DNA of 64,000 bases from NCBI GenBank assembly GCA_963662155.1, contig OY759271.1, positions 14,112,898 through 14,176,897 on the forward strand. Direction: 5' to 3'. Positions within the stretch are counted from its first letter, which is position 1, and the number at the start of each line of letters is the position of its first letter. The notes below the pieces were generated by a model. It was not told where the DNA came from. It ran no database searches and saw only the letters and a program-made list of their open reading frames with translations. This document shows, in pieces, positions 44,901 through 57,320 of this stretch. Source of the DNA: Lamellibrachia columna. Its lineage: Eukaryota > Annelida > Polychaeta > Sabellida > Siboglinidae. Both the position numbers and the translations under genes were made by a program.

Positions 44901-45819
44901 CAATCATCGCCCACCACACTTCTCGCCAAACGTCCCCCAAGCAAGGCACGCGATCACTCACCAGAAGTCCGCCCCAGATCGGAGACGCGATGTATGTGTA
45001 GACATGGTTGGCCGCACACGGATCAAGATTGTCCGTCTTCTTGAAATCGCAGGAGCCACTGTACTTGACCAACGTCCATATGAGGTCCGCTGTGCCCACG
45101 GCCACCTACCAGAGGCAGACATTAAATCAGACTCACCGTCTACTATTCACTTTAACATTCCTTTATAAGATATATGCGGACTTGTGTCCATCTGCTCATT
45201 TAGATGTGCATACCGAGTGCGTTTCACAGGACAATTGTTGAAGTAACATAAATAAAAGCATTGAAAAATTATCAGAATGCCAATAACAATGGAAATTGTT
45301 CATAAAACATATAAATTAGTTCCGTTGAACTGTTTTTAACACATAGTCAACTCTACCAAACTGGTCGTGGCAGTGTTTGCGCTTTAATTAGCGAACCAAG
45401 ACACTGATAAATATTCGCTAGCGCCGATATTTCATGTGCCTCCATGTCAATAACCTGCTTATTTACCAGAAGGGACATTTCTATCGAATCACTTCTTTCA
45501 GTAGTTGTTATATATACGTAGATGTGTACGCTACATCGATTACATGTCAGTTGTGAAATACATACTACATAAATCATGTTGGCAGACTTTGATATGATTA
45601 TCCACAATAAATATAATTATCACCATCGTCATCATCATTATCATTACTATATTTGGGCAGAGTTAGTTAGTCGTAGAAACTGTTAGGCTCTGACGGAGTC
45701 ACCGCACTGTGTTACACCACTTACCAGAAGGACCCCTAGCGTGCCGTGCAGCCACGCCGGCACCGTGTAGCGCATGTAGCCGTGGTGGCGGGTAATGTTG
45801 GACCGGTGCAATCCTGGAA
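41919..45819 (-). CDS. Four-pass membrane protein, CD20/MS4A-like (5' end not found)
   Basis: Six minus-strand exons: 45819-45725, 45105-44962, 44558-44493, 44152-44066, 43510-43346, 42206-41919 (stop TAG). All internal junctions are phase 0 with GT-AG borders. They give about 280 aa after an unfound upstream exon. Four hydrophobic segments: LHGTLGVLLVAVGTADLIW, then a loop with two cysteines (SCDF, DPCAAN), YTYIASPIWGGLLTVGLCVL, IVYMWCSAAVAMLLMPAVIA, and AFIILLLTMAFAEAIIAVLA. The last two flank a polar loop (YYIDNSNPVTDDTT). The PIWGG motif at the second segment resembles MS4A/CD20 proteins; function beyond membrane residence cannot be said. The cytosolic tail (95 codons) is Pro/Ser-rich with LPRLYPVLTP. 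The last exon is the least certain. It is convergent with TAF8. Two minisatellites lie in its introns, one overlapping a splice donor. Confidence 0.65.
42685..43125. repeat. 54-bp minisatellite, eight copies, in last intron of the four-pass gene
   Basis: Unit: GAGTTCCTGTATTTTCTACC, the palindrome CCGTACGG, GGATCC (or TGATCC) and TGTCTTTAAAGGAT. The period is divisible by three, giving an 18-residue periodic frame on both strands. Diverged half-units (GAGTTCCTATATTTTCTTA) trail on to about 43310. Confidence 0.95.
43716..44067. repeat. 57-bp minisatellite containing a splice donor
   Basis: Unit holds AGTAAAAAGCATCGATTAAA, GGAATAAAGGAGGATATACT and CACATTACC. Six ATTACC occurrences from 43776 to 44061 are exactly 57 bp apart; the last is the real donor of the exon ending at 44066. 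Confidence 0.95.
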
Positions 45820-46239
45820 CTAGAGCAAGAAATTGAATGGTAAATATCAATATGAATCCTCAAATTGTTAAGAATTTAAGGCAATTGTCATTTCGATTGG
45901 CCGACATACTATACTTATGGCTATAGTTCTAGCTGATGAGAGCAAACTGTAGAAACACCAACATATTGCGTGTAGGCCTAGTCTATGTTAGGTCCCTATA
46001 ATATATATGCTTTTTCAAAGGGATATGTTTGAATGTTTTTTAAATATCACACAACGGTAACTATTATCACGTATGTATGTAACAAAGTTGTATACAAAGG
46101 TAGTGTTTCTTTACTTTTCTTCAAATGTTGCATAAACAATAAGGTTCTGCTGGAAATAGCCGATTGTCAACTGGTATTGCATCAGGTTTACTATGCTTTA
46201 TTATTAATAACTAGAAAAATGCCCATTTTCTGGACGGGA

Positions 46240-46386
46240 TAACTTCGTCGTTCGTAACGAGTGCCACGATGACACTATTTACAGCATTTCAGTATACACA
46301 ACATTATCATAGAGATAACTTCGTCGTTCGTAACGAGTGCCACGATGACACTATTTACAACATTTCAGTATACACAACATTATCAC
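46240..46386. repeat. 73-bp tandem duplication
   Basis: GATAACTTCGTCGTTCGTAA through CACAACATTATCA occurs twice in direct succession with one or two differences. Confidence 0.92.
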
Positions 46387-46775
46387 AGAAATAACCATCT
46401 TGGTAGTTGGTGCTGCCAGTTAATCTCTCGATGGCTTCTTGGAATCCACCTCTCGAAATTGCGACGTAACACTGGCACTTATAGTACCGTCTGTTAACTT
46501 GGAAGAAAGGACGGTTTACGTAACTTGAAACAAATTAGAAATGCGTGGTTTCTAACTTTAGAAAACCGCATAGCGCTACGAACAAGTGTATGTAACAACA
46601 ACGAAAGGTAATTCGATTGTTGGTAGAAAGGTTAATAGCGGGACGTAATAGCGGGACGTAATAGCGGGACGACCTTCGAAAACAATAAGTGTTGCGACTC
46701 CTTCCTGCGGTCGTAGATGAACCCCTTAAAGTTCGGCGCCCGAAATGCAAAGTGTCTAGGAGAAGTTGCTTAACA

Positions 46776-46776
46776 T

Positions 46777-46855
<79 letters not shown>

Positions 46856-46857
46856 CA
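46776..46857. repeat. (ACGC)n microsatellite
   Basis: Pure tetramer, the complement of the GCGT arrays seen elsewhere. Preceded by short AATAGCGGGACGT repeats at about 46636-46672. Confidence 0.97.
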
Positions 46858-47654
46858 CAATAATACACAGATAAATGCTACCTCGATTATAGTAACATTA
46901 TCAGAACTGATTTAACTGTTAAAATGTGCAGTAGTGTAAAAATGTATTATGTATTTCATATAATAATCTTTCCGTTATTCCCGTCAATGAACAGCAGCTC
47001 AAAAGCATCATATATCGAACTACTTCACGTGTGATTTCGACTATGTGTTTTTAGTTACTACAGGTCAGTTATGTAGCGGCAATTACAGCGGTTAAACGGC
47101 ATCAATAGGAAATATGCGCTAAAGAATTCCACCCCCATAAACGGGGCGCGACACACCCAACACATTCCGCACTGGATCGGGCAAAATATCTGAACGCAAG
47201 GAACTGGGCGTGGCTGTGAATCACCTGTGTAAATAGATAAGCGAGTGTACACGTAATGATGATGGCTATCACGCCCTCTATTGACTAATCACAGGTGTTT
47301 TTTTCTGAGGTAATGTCACGTTTCCGTCAAAACTTCCATTGCGATCTCACTGCGAAGCTCCCATGGATATATATTTTTATTCATGAATAATTGTTCAAAT
47401 ATGGATGCTTTGCAACAGATAATTCTTATCTTTGGCTTTGACATAGCCCTTGGCATGCCTAGAAATTTATGATCAGATCTGATTTGACGAGTTATTTTAT
47501 GAGAATTTTCTTCAAAATTAGTAGGTCTACCTTGAATGTTAAGATAGATAAAGAGTCAGCAGCATTTTGCCCCTTGTTATATCGTCGATTCGCGTATCAT
47601 ATTCAAAGCGACGGATGTGTACCACTTATATCTTCTGTGACATATTGTAGCACT

Positions 47655-48076
47655 GCCCAAGTCTCTGAGTGTTCCAAGTCTCTGAGTGTCCCAAGTCTCT
47701 GAGTGTCCCAAGTCTCTGAGTGTCTCAATTATCTGAGTGTCCCAAGTCTCTGAGTGTCTCAAGTCTCTGAGTGTCTCAAGTCTCTGAGTGTCTCAAGTCT
47801 CTGAGTGTCCGAAGTCTCTGAATGTCTCAAGTCTCTGAGTGCCTCAAGTCTCTGAGTGTCCCAAGTCTCTGAGTGTCTCAAGTGTCTCAAGTCTCTGAGT
47901 GTCTCAAGTCTCTGAGTGTCCCAAGTCTCTGAGTGTCTCAAGTCTCTGAGTGTATCAAGTCTCTGAGTGTCCCAAGTCTCTGAGTGTCCCAAGTTTCTGA
48001 GTGTCTCAAGTCTCTGAGTGTCCCAAGTCTCTGAGTGTCCCAAGTCTCTGAATGTCCCAAGTCTCTGAATGTCTAA
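47655..48076. repeat. 17-bp minisatellite, about 24 copies
   Basis: Unit AAGTCTCTGAGTGTCTC or ...GTCCC. Period 17 cycles all three frames. Confidence 0.95.
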
Positions 48077-49017
48077 TCAGTTGGATTTTGAAATCGGTAC
48101 ACGCAGTAACTCAGCATGGCGTGTCCTGTATTTGTGGATTTCATTATTTCTATTAAACATGCTTGTCATAACCGACAGAAACATATTCTTTATAATTGTA
48201 TACATAAACAGAACAGCCGAATATTCGTAGATTTTTCTTAATGGTAAATTCAATAGGTTCTTGTATAATAATTAAACGAATCCCATACTTTTGCAATTTT
48301 ATTAAAGAACTAAAATATGTGTTACAAGCGCCTCCCTATTTTATTATATACATTATATTAGCTACTTTACTTTTTTATGTACTGTATATGAAGAGACTAG
48401 GACATACTAGAATCTGTTATAATTCCTAGGAACTTTGTGCTTTCTACCTGGGTAATTTGTAGGCAGTCAACAAAGATATTAGTTGGATTGGAGACCTTTT
48501 TATTCACTGACTTGAATACAAAAAAATTTGTTTTACTGATATTCAAATATAGTTTATTACTGCATAACCAAATAACTATTTTACTTTAGTTCTTGATTAT
48601 AATATCAATACCTGAATGGAATACCTTCCACCAACCACAAGACATTCTAGTAACATTTACACTTCCGTATCATTCGGCGCCATATTTACTAATTCAACTA
48701 AAGGTACAAAGTCTAATAATTTCTATTGTAAAATCATGTTATATTATATAGATTTTGTGTTTTCTAACATTCTGACCTTCTATATACTACAGACTTGATC
48801 TATTCTAACATTCTGACCTTCCAAATGAACCACGTTAAAAATATAAGTTAACCGTAATTTGTTTGTGAATGTCGCTCTTGTTGTTCTGCATACAATGTAA
48901 ATACGCTATTCGAGCCGAAACATTCAAATTAAATAGATAACGACCAAATTATATTAGTAAATTGTGGTTCATTAAACACATTTGGTCGGTCAAAATGCTA
49001 GAACAGACTAGTTTACG

Positions 49018-49076
<59 letters not shown>
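49018..49076. repeat. (TA)n microsatellite
   Basis: Pure TA dinucleotide. Confidence 0.96.
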
Positions 49077-49080
<4 letters not shown>

Positions 49081-50092
49081 GAGTTTACCATAAAAAATAC
49101 CAGACTTTGTTCAATTAAAATTTAAAGGTGCACCAAACACGGTTCTTAGCTAGGGCCTACCGATGTTTATCTGTCTATTTTAAGCGACGGTTTAATTAGA
49201 TTAGCTACGACTAATGACACGCCCATTCATTTAAATAGGTCGTGATGTATCGTATTTGATCGTGTACAGAGCCAGCCAACGCCCTCCGTTCTGTCATTGA
49301 CGTACGACGAGATAAAATTTCGCGCAAAACCGTTTCACCAGAGTCTGAAAAACCGCAGTATTTATGATGGTACTGATAGGTTCTAAGCTAATGAAACCTG
49401 TCTTCTTTTGAAGACAACGCCCTTTTAGTTTTCACTGCCCCGGCAAGTCACGTGTGTCTAATGTGCATGACACTGTATGTAGTGCAACTTAAATGAGCTG
49501 CTGGGGGACGTGTGGACATTTTTGACAAACTTTGGGTATATATACAGGGATATAACGCATCATCGATGTGCTTTTGAAACAACCACAAAGTTCGGGCCAT
49601 TGATTCCCGGACGGGACAGCAGTATGATCGTTGTCTTTCTGTGAGGACGTTTATGGGGTGGACCGGTTATAGATAGATTGTTTCATTTACGATGAAGGAG
49701 TCGTTCTAGTCGGCCGACGTTTGGGTGCGACATTTCTTCTGATCGGTTGTGTTCGCTCAATTGCGGCCCAACCCCACATAAATAACGGAAGCACATTTAT
49801 TGCCAAGTTAACGTCAATGAACCACACAAACAGCTCGTCGTGAGCATGTTTGCAGAAATATGTCACAACTGTATAAACTGATTTGTCCAAAACATATCAA
49901 ATAATTTTCCTAAACTACGTCTGCTATAGGATTGCATTTGTTGTCTTGGTAAAACATCCTTAGCGGAAGGTAAAGGGAGGGGCCTAACCCCAGGGTTCAA
50001 CCCCCAGAGACATTCCCGGGATCTCATCCCGTTACCATCACGAAGTCACACTCTATGACAATCCACCAATTCTCACCGAAACGTCATCTTAA

Positions 50093-50300
50093 CAAAAAGG
50101 TAAAGTTACGTTCTTATACAGCGCGGTATCCAATCTTTGGGAGCGCTCAAAGCGCTTTACACTTCAACCCTGACAACGCCATCTGGACTTCTATGGGAAG
50201 CATTCAGCCATGCTGCAATTACATGCTAAGACTACTCGTTCCTAGATCCATCTCTGTCTGTAGACAGGTACTCATTTATACAGTTGAGTGAACTGTGGCA
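50093..50300 (+). mobile_element. Dispersed repeat family 2, copy 1
   Basis: Contains GTTCTTATACAGCGCGGTAT, AAAGCGCTTTACACTTCA, GGGAAGCATTCAGCCA and GGTACTCATTTATACAG. It aligns along its length with 58078-58310 on the same strand. The AGCGC/GCGCT phrasing is common in invertebrate SINE- or MITE-type repeats; class unknown. Confidence 0.7.
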
Positions 50301-50374
50301 ACTTCGGATGAACGAAACTGCCAAAGCTTGGAAACGGCAGCAAGAAAATTCGAGCCCCGAGGATTCCCACCAAA

Positions 50375-50590
50375 CAATATCCACGGAGTCCCACCAAACA
50401 ATATCCACGGAGTCCCACCAAACAATATCCACGGAGCCCACCAAACAATATCCACGGAGTCCCACCAAACAATATCCACAGAGTCCCACCAAACAATATC
50501 CACGGAGTCCCACCAAACAATATCCACAGAGTCCCACCTTAACAATATCCACGGAGTCCCACCAAACAATATCCACGGAATACCATCCCA
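50375..50590. repeat. 24-bp minisatellite, about nine copies
   Basis: Unit CACGGAGTCCCACCAAACAA plus TATC, with a few one-base slips. Starts about 75 bp past the family 2 repeat copy. Confidence 0.93.
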
Positions 50591-51262
50591 ACAACTTCGT
50601 GGCCTACAACAACATCCCCGGAATCCCACCACCAAGGTATTCCCTAGGTCCCAAGTGCCATTAATGAAAACATAAATTTTATGTCAAACATATGTTGTGA
50701 AAATGGATACTTTAATTACCGAACTGTACGACAAAATAATGTGTTGAGCCTAGTCTCTCCGACAACTCTCTTCCTTTCATTGAGGTAACTTCTAGCGAAT
50801 GCTAACCGATGGTTCTCTTGTAGACATCAGGTGAAATACGCCTTGCATTATCACCTTACGTGCACTGCCACGTGTTTCAAGTCGCAACGTTAAAGTGCAC
50901 AAACAAAATGTGTCATTCTTAAAAAAGTGTCCACTCATCATCATGTCTACTGCACCGCGCCTCGAAAGTGTTTGACAAAAAGCCGCAGAGATGTATCAGA
51001 GACGATTGGCATTCGGAACTGTAGACCGGGTGTGTTGGCCCTACTTCACGTTCAAGCCTGAGCGACTGTGATTCATAGTTCGGTTGTGTGAATTATAAAT
51101 AATAATTGTTTAACTGCCGAGAGAAACACATAATAAACACCATAGTTTGTGTTACCCACCAACGAACACTAGCAAACATTTTAGAAGCACAGCGCGCACA
51201 AGCAAAATGACTCGCTTGGCTACACCCCGCGTCTTTATCATATTCCAACTGACACCTACATT

Positions 51263-51484
51263 GATTTTGTGTCTACAGACTCTACACGCCATTTTGTGTC
51301 TACAGACTCTACACGCCATTTTGTGTCCACAGACTCTACACGCCATTTTATGTCTACAGACTCTACACGCCATTTTGTGTCTACAGACCCTACACGCCAT
51401 TTTGTGTCTACAGACTCTACACGCCATTTTGTGTCTACACACTCTACACGCCATTTTGTGTCTACAAACTCTACACGCCGTTTT
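51263..51484. repeat. 27-bp minisatellite, eight copies
   Basis: Unit TTTTGTGTCTACAGACTCTA plus CACGCCA; period divisible by three. Confidence 0.95.
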
Positions 51485-52229
51485 AGTGCAAACGACGGTA
51501 GCCGTAAAATGGTTATTTTTTCCGTAAAGTCAGCTGGTCTGCAGCTTCTTGTTCACTGTTCTTTTGAGTGCACACCAGCCAGTGGACGCTGTGTTCAGTT
51601 TGCCAACTGATGACGTAGTAAGTTCTTTCGAGTTCGAGTCAACTTAAGACCCCCGTGAATGGAACAAAAAATAAAACATGTCATAAAAACAAAACAGAAA
51701 TGAACAGGTCCCATAGGAAAAATGCAATACAACAGATAGACCATCGGAACAACCGAATGACAACCCAGAAAACGAACACGAGGCAGGCGAACTATGCACG
51801 AGTACTTTGGACAGGAGAAGCCAAACACGAAGAAAGATGGAAAGGTCTAGCGGTGGGTGACAACCTGCAGTGGAGGGACAAGTCTAGGTGAGAGGTGAGC
51901 GTCCTCTTCGGGGATGTGCCAACAGAAGACACTACGGCCATTCGAGTGTATCACCTGGTCGGTATAAACTGATCTGCTAACCTTCGCACTCTGCGTCATT
52001 TCGAACGATCATACCAACACATATTTACCGAAAATGTGCCGACACAACCCTGTTTGCGACGCAACGAAATGCTTAAAGTTAAGCCCTACTTTAAACCGAT
52101 CCGCTCCAAGAACGAAACAAAGCTACCTATGCTTGGCGCTGGTATTTCGAGGTGTATGCTCAATTATATAGAGTAAATGGATTTTTGTGTCGATGTATAT
52201 ACAGCTGTATATGCAAATACGTGACTCGT

Positions 52230-52336
52230 CACGTTTGGTTGGTGTTCACAATGGCCACTACATTACGTTTGGTTGGTGTTCACAATGGCCACTACATTAC
52301 GTTTGGTTGGTGTTCACAATGACCACTACATTACGT
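52230..52336. repeat. 34-bp tandem repeat, three copies
   Basis: Unit ACGTTTGGTTGGTGTTCACA plus ATGGCCACTACATT. Confidence 0.93.
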
Positions 52337-52670
52337 GTGTGTGAGCACAGATATTCGTGAATTAAACAGCTCCGTCGATTGCTATTTTTTTCCGCTTGTC
52401 CATAGTTCGCAAAACCGATGTTGATTTGCGTCCGCAGTTCAGATGAGTCCTTATTCTCGCTACTGCCAACCCGGCACCCGTACACAGGAGGTAGGCCCCT
52501 ACTTGCGTGTACCCGTAGCCATCACTAAAATAAATCGACCCAGTCTAAGCCCATCAACAAAAGGATTCATCGTCTAGATCATCGTGTAATCTAGCGAAAC
52601 TGTATTAAATTTGATTAATTTCGTAATTATCAAATCCTGGCAGACTCACTATAGGTATTTGAATGTCTAG

Positions 52671-53497
52671 TTTATAAACCAACGAAGGCATGAATGTTTG
52701 TTATTTGGGCACGGACCACAGACAGTTTATAAACCAACGAAGGCATGAATGTTTGTTATTTGGGCACGGACCACAGACAGTTTATAAACCAACGAAGGCA
52801 TGAATGTTTGTTATTTGGGCACGGACCACAGACAGTTTATAAACCAACGAAGGCATGAATGTTTGTTATTTGGGCACGGACCACAGACAGTTTATAAACC
52901 AACGAAGGCATGAATGTTTGTTATTTGGGCACGGACCACAGACAGTTTATAAACCAACGGAGGCATGAATGTTTGTTATTTGGGCACGGACCACAGACAG
53001 TTTATAAACCAACTGAGGCATGAATGTTTGTTATTTGGGCACGGGACACAGACAGTTTATAAACCAACGAAGGCATGAATGTTTGTTATTTGGGCACGGG
53101 ACACAGACAGTTTATAAACCAACGAAGGCATGAATGTTTGTTATTTGGGCACGGACCACAGACAGTTTATAAACCAACGAAGGCATGAATGTTTGTTATT
53201 TGGGCACGGGACACAGACAGTTTATAAACCAACGAAGGCATGAATGTTTGTTATTTGGGCACGGACCACAGACAGTTTATAAACCAACGAAGGCATGAAT
53301 GTTTGTTATTTGGGCACGGACCACAGACAGTTTATAAACCAACGAAGGCATGAATGTTTGTTATTTGGGCACGGACCACAGACAGTTTATAAACCAACGA
53401 AGGCATGAATGTTTGTTATTTGGGCACGGACCACAGACAGTTTATAAACCAACGAAGGCATGAATGTTTGTTATTTGGGCACGGACCACAGACAGTT
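52671..53497. repeat. 55-bp homogeneous minisatellite, 15 copies
   Basis: Unit GTTTATAAACCAACGAAGGC, then ATGAATGTTTGTTATTTGGG and CACGGACCACAGACA. Copies are almost identical; a few carry GGGACAC for GGACCAC or a single change in CAACGAAGG. They are contiguous, with no spacers. Confidence 0.97.
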
Positions 53498-54750
53498 TTC
53501 CCATAGGCGACCATTATAACGTTCTTACGCCTACATTGAAAAGTTATCCTGCAATTTTTTTAAACTTTCACAATACATGACAGACCCACCAAGACACCTG
53601 GTGTGTGAAATTCGTGAAAATGACATACTTCCTTTTCGCACAAATTGCTTCAACGCATGACACCCCTGCATTTCTGCCATGAAATTCCCAGGTTTCCAAA
53701 ATATGAGTGTATCCTGCCTAATGGCCACTGTGTACTTACGCAACAGGTATATGGACTGACAAATGGCATCATTTCAAAGCTCAGATGCTACAGCGTGCAC
53801 AAAAACGTCTCTTCCACTCACTCATTCACACAACTCCTGCTCACACGAATACACCCAAACTGCACTTTTTTCCTACAGACTCTTTATGTAGTTGTGCGTT
53901 TCGTCCTGCACAAGTCAATAACACAAGTCTACACTGTATATTTTGATATCAGTTAACCTCAGATGTCCCAACAGAGCGGCCCGACTCAGCCGCTATTGAA
54001 CAATGGACACAGTGGCGCCATTGGCGTACACGGACACAGTTTACTGACCAGAAATACTATTTATTATTTGGATAACATTCCGCGACCGTTAAGCAGGTCA
54101 TTATCTCGCACGAAGCAACCCACGCATTCAGTCGACACTATTGTGTTGACGTGTGTGTACCATTGCAACATAGGGCATGACCTCAAGTATGAGTCCCCGA
54201 GGCTACTGTTGCCTTCACACAGTTAGTATCATGAGCTCGCGTTACATACACTAGGACGAACTCGTGTTGCTTTCAATGCAATCCTACAATTGTGCACCAT
54301 TGTGTAATCAGAGCCCCACATGGTTTGGTTGAAATCCGTATTTTCTACTTGAAAATGGCTGTACAACGCCGTACAAATCCGTACAACACGTTTTCCTGCT
54401 TAACCAGCCTATCTTGTGTAACTACACTGTCGTCACAATGAAGGTTGCATATAGGACAGTTCTGATTCCACGACACTGAACAAGCTTCTTGATTGTGCAA
54501 CGCTACCGATGTCCCGACAACGTTGAATACTCCCACAACGTTTATAACAGTAATTAGGCAAAACGCTTTGCCTTCACGATAACATGCTATCAATGGCATA
54601 TCTAGGTTATCGCAAATGGAGAGGCCAAGTATATTTATCAATTCGTTTATCGTACTTCCACGCAGTGGCGCAACATGTTAAATACGAAGACCCCAGCAAT
54701 AAGCCAAAGAGCCATTGTCCCATACCCAGCCCTAAATACGTCACTGAATG
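53498..54750. other. Gene-free stretch
   Basis: Several open frames of 60-100 codons but no splice-supported or recognisable exon. Confidence 0.45.
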
Positions 54751-54751
54751 T

Positions 54752-55346
54752 TACCACAATGTTACCCCAATGTTACCCCAATGTTATCCCAATGTTACCC
54801 AAATGTTACCCCATTGTTACCCCAAATGTTACCCCAATGTTATCCCAATGTTACCCCAATGTTACCCCAATGTTACCCCAATGTTACCCCAATGTTACCC
54901 CAATGTTACCCCAATGTTACCCCAATGTTATCCCAATGTTACCCTAATGTTACCCCAATGTTACCCCAATGTTACCCCAATGTTATCCCAATGTTACCCC
55001 AATGTTACCCCAATGTTACCCCAATGTTACCCCAATGTTACCCCAATGTTACCCCAATGTTACCCCCAATGTTACTCCAATGTTACCCCAATGTTACCCC
55101 AATGTTACCCCAATGTTACCCCAATGTTACTCCAATGTTACCCCAATGTTACTCCAATGTTACCCCAATGTTACCCCAATGTTACTCCAATGTTATCCCA
55201 ATGTTACCCCAATGTTACCCCATTGTTACCCCAATGTTACCCCAATGTTATCCCAATGTTACCCCAGTGTTACCCCAATGTTATCCCAATGTTACTCCAA
55301 TGTGACCCCAATGTTATCCCAATGTTATCCCAATGTTACCCCAATG
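54752..55346. repeat. 11-bp minisatellite, about 50 copies
   Basis: Unit CCAATGTTACC, with ATCC and CTCC variants. Period 11 makes every frame run through the same 33-bp superunit, so all three plus-strand frames stay open. Confidence 0.96.
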
Positions 55347-55743
55347 CCTACAACATTCACGTTAGTAGCCAGGTTTCCCCAAAGGGCCGGTCATATTTAG
55401 GATAAAGCGAACTTTTTGTAGACATAAAAGCCACACACAGACTTATACTATTGAGGGGTGTTTAAGGAAATGGGACGTTGGTCATAAAACTGTGATGGGA
55501 GGTGGGAGGCTGGCCTCAAAATTATGTGGGAGGTGGAATCGGTGAGAGATGGACTCTCAAAATCTGTGGGAGGATTCCCACTCTGGCAGGTTTTTGTCTC
55601 AATCATGTTTGCAGGACAGGCTGATTCGCCCACTTGGAGACACTTACAAGTGCTAAATGACGACTGTGGGCGCGGCAAAGCAAACACATCTGGCGACGTT
55701 CGCACTTGAAGCCGTCGGGTCGAACTGTCACCGCCAGTACAAC

Positions 55744-55832
55744 CAGCATATGGATCTACATTACGTCCAACAAACATATGGATCTACATTACGTCCAACA
55801 AACATATGGATCTACATTACGTCCAACAAACA
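55744..55832. repeat. 28-bp tandem repeat, three copies
   Basis: Unit CATATGGATCTACATTACGT plus CCAACAAA. Confidence 0.92.
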
Positions 55833-56084
55833 ATCGCAGCGCGTTGTTTGACCAGAAACACGACGGTCGACGCACATACCAACTTGTACAGAGACGTCTA
55901 TATGCCAGTTTCTTGAAAACATTGTTAAAATCACGGGTGGGTCCATGGTTTGTCCGGAGGGTTTGCGTGGACTCTTGATGGCGAATAATGGAGGTCATTT
56001 ATTACCAGCTGGTGCATTTTTGACATTAAGAGCGATACTTTTCCTGATAACAAGAAAGTAAAACAATAAAGGAACATCTGAAGC

Positions 56085-56285
56085 GCCGGTGCGCAATACA
56101 CCGGATTCCGCTTAACAGAACCACGGATAAAAGAATCAGCCTTTTTTAGTAGAATCAAATATATTAGCTGGGACAGGATCATTCCCTATTACCGCTGAAT
56201 TAAAATGCGCGGCTTATGTGAATCAGCCGCTTAATAGACTTAAATTTATCTGGCCCGAAGTGATTCTTTTAAGCGGGGTAATAAT
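56085..56285. mobile_element. Possible MITE with CCGCTTAA inverted ends
   Basis: ATTCCGCTTAACAGAACCAC near the left and, on the other strand, CCCCGCTTAAAAGAATCAC at the right end. AGAATCAGCC and AATCAGCCGC motifs repeat inside. About 200 bp; ends not sharply defined. Confidence 0.35.
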
Positions 56286-56912
56286 AGACACCATTCATAT
56301 AGTGACTTATAAATCTGCTACAATGCGCTTTTCAGCGGCCGTGTTGTGATACAAAGGAATTTACTGACGCTAAAGATCGACATACTTATTGACATGTTCT
56401 AAGTATGGTAGTGCTGTTCACTCCTAGATGCCTTCTGGAACACGTGCGGGGGGCGGGGGCTAAATGTTATAAATCTACATTCTGCCCAAGGGCATCTCGC
56501 TATCGCCAAACTTGATTGAAAACTATCTCTGCCCGTGTCAAGAAAGGCAGCAGTCGATGGGTCAGTATGTGGTGTTTAGTCACGACAGTGGTGTTGCAAC
56601 TGTTCACTGTAGCGGATCCACGGCTCAACCCCCCTCCCTGTACGCCATTTAATCCGAACACATTAAATGTAGGCTTGATTAAATATAGGTTTCTCTGTGA
56701 GTAAACATTGTAGACACGGTATGAGAGTATGACAATACTCCATTCGTCATATCCAGCAATGCATTGACACTGCTCCGGGTGTTAAGGACAGTTAAACATG
56801 CCAGTGTTTTCCTAAACGTAAGGCATATCGAAACATACGCGCTCACTTAGACGAACTGCGGTCGATTTTGAAATGTCCAATGTCGTGATAGTCGATTAGG
56901 CCCTACTTTCAC

Positions 56913-56954
56913 ACGCACGCACGCACGCACGCACGCACGCACTCACGCACGCAC
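56913..56954. repeat. (ACGC)n microsatellite
   Basis: Short tetramer tract with one ACTC interruption. Confidence 0.93.
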
Positions 56955-57139
56955 GTGGGTACACGCTTATCCTTGCCAGTCTGAAACCTCTCTCGTCCAC
57001 TCAGTGTCGATCGCGGCGTGTCCATAGCCCTCAATACGTACGTACCAGCAAGAACTGTTACAAATTCTCCTACTTTCCTTGGCTAACATATGAGTGGTTT
57101 ATGTTTAGAGTTTTACTTCTCTAGAGTTAGTGGGTCCAC

Positions 57140-57320
57140 GACAGATTTTTTCATTTTCCAGCCTCGGATCGTTTTTACTTCCCCTGGCATAAACACCAGG
57201 TAGAAGGGACCAACGGCTTTCAGTGTATCTTCCGAAAAACACAGGCAAAGTGGGGTGAACGAAACTGGCCAAATTTCGACAGTCAGGTGCTCTAACGATA
57301 AAACCACCGTTCCCCACATG
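57140..57320 (-). mobile_element. tRNA-derived SINE-like element, copy 2
   Basis: On the minus strand CGTTAGAGCACCTGACTGTC, AGTTTCGTTCACCCCACTTT and ATGCCAGGGGAAGTAAAAAC align with 17705-17930. The B-box region of the first copy is missing here, so this copy is older or truncated inside the tRNA head. Confidence 0.6.

Larger units (their letters stand above)
45820..50090. other. Mostly gene-free region upstream of the four-pass gene
   Basis: The missing 5' exon(s) of the four-pass protein may lie here or further right, but I found none I could defend. Content is tandem repeats (46240-46385, 46776-46857, 47655-48076, 49018-49076) in AT-rich DNA. Confidence 0.45.

Noticed and set aside
49687..49890. 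Possible 5' exon of the four-pass membrane protein
   Set aside because: Strand fits, but sequence, phase and donor do not give a convincing join to the exon at 45819.
52671..53497. CRISPR-like regular repeats
   Set aside because: Units are contiguous with no unique spacers and the genome is animal; it is a minisatellite.
54584..55405. 273-codon frame NVTPMLPQCYP
   Set aside because: Artefact of the 11-bp repeat, open in all three frames.
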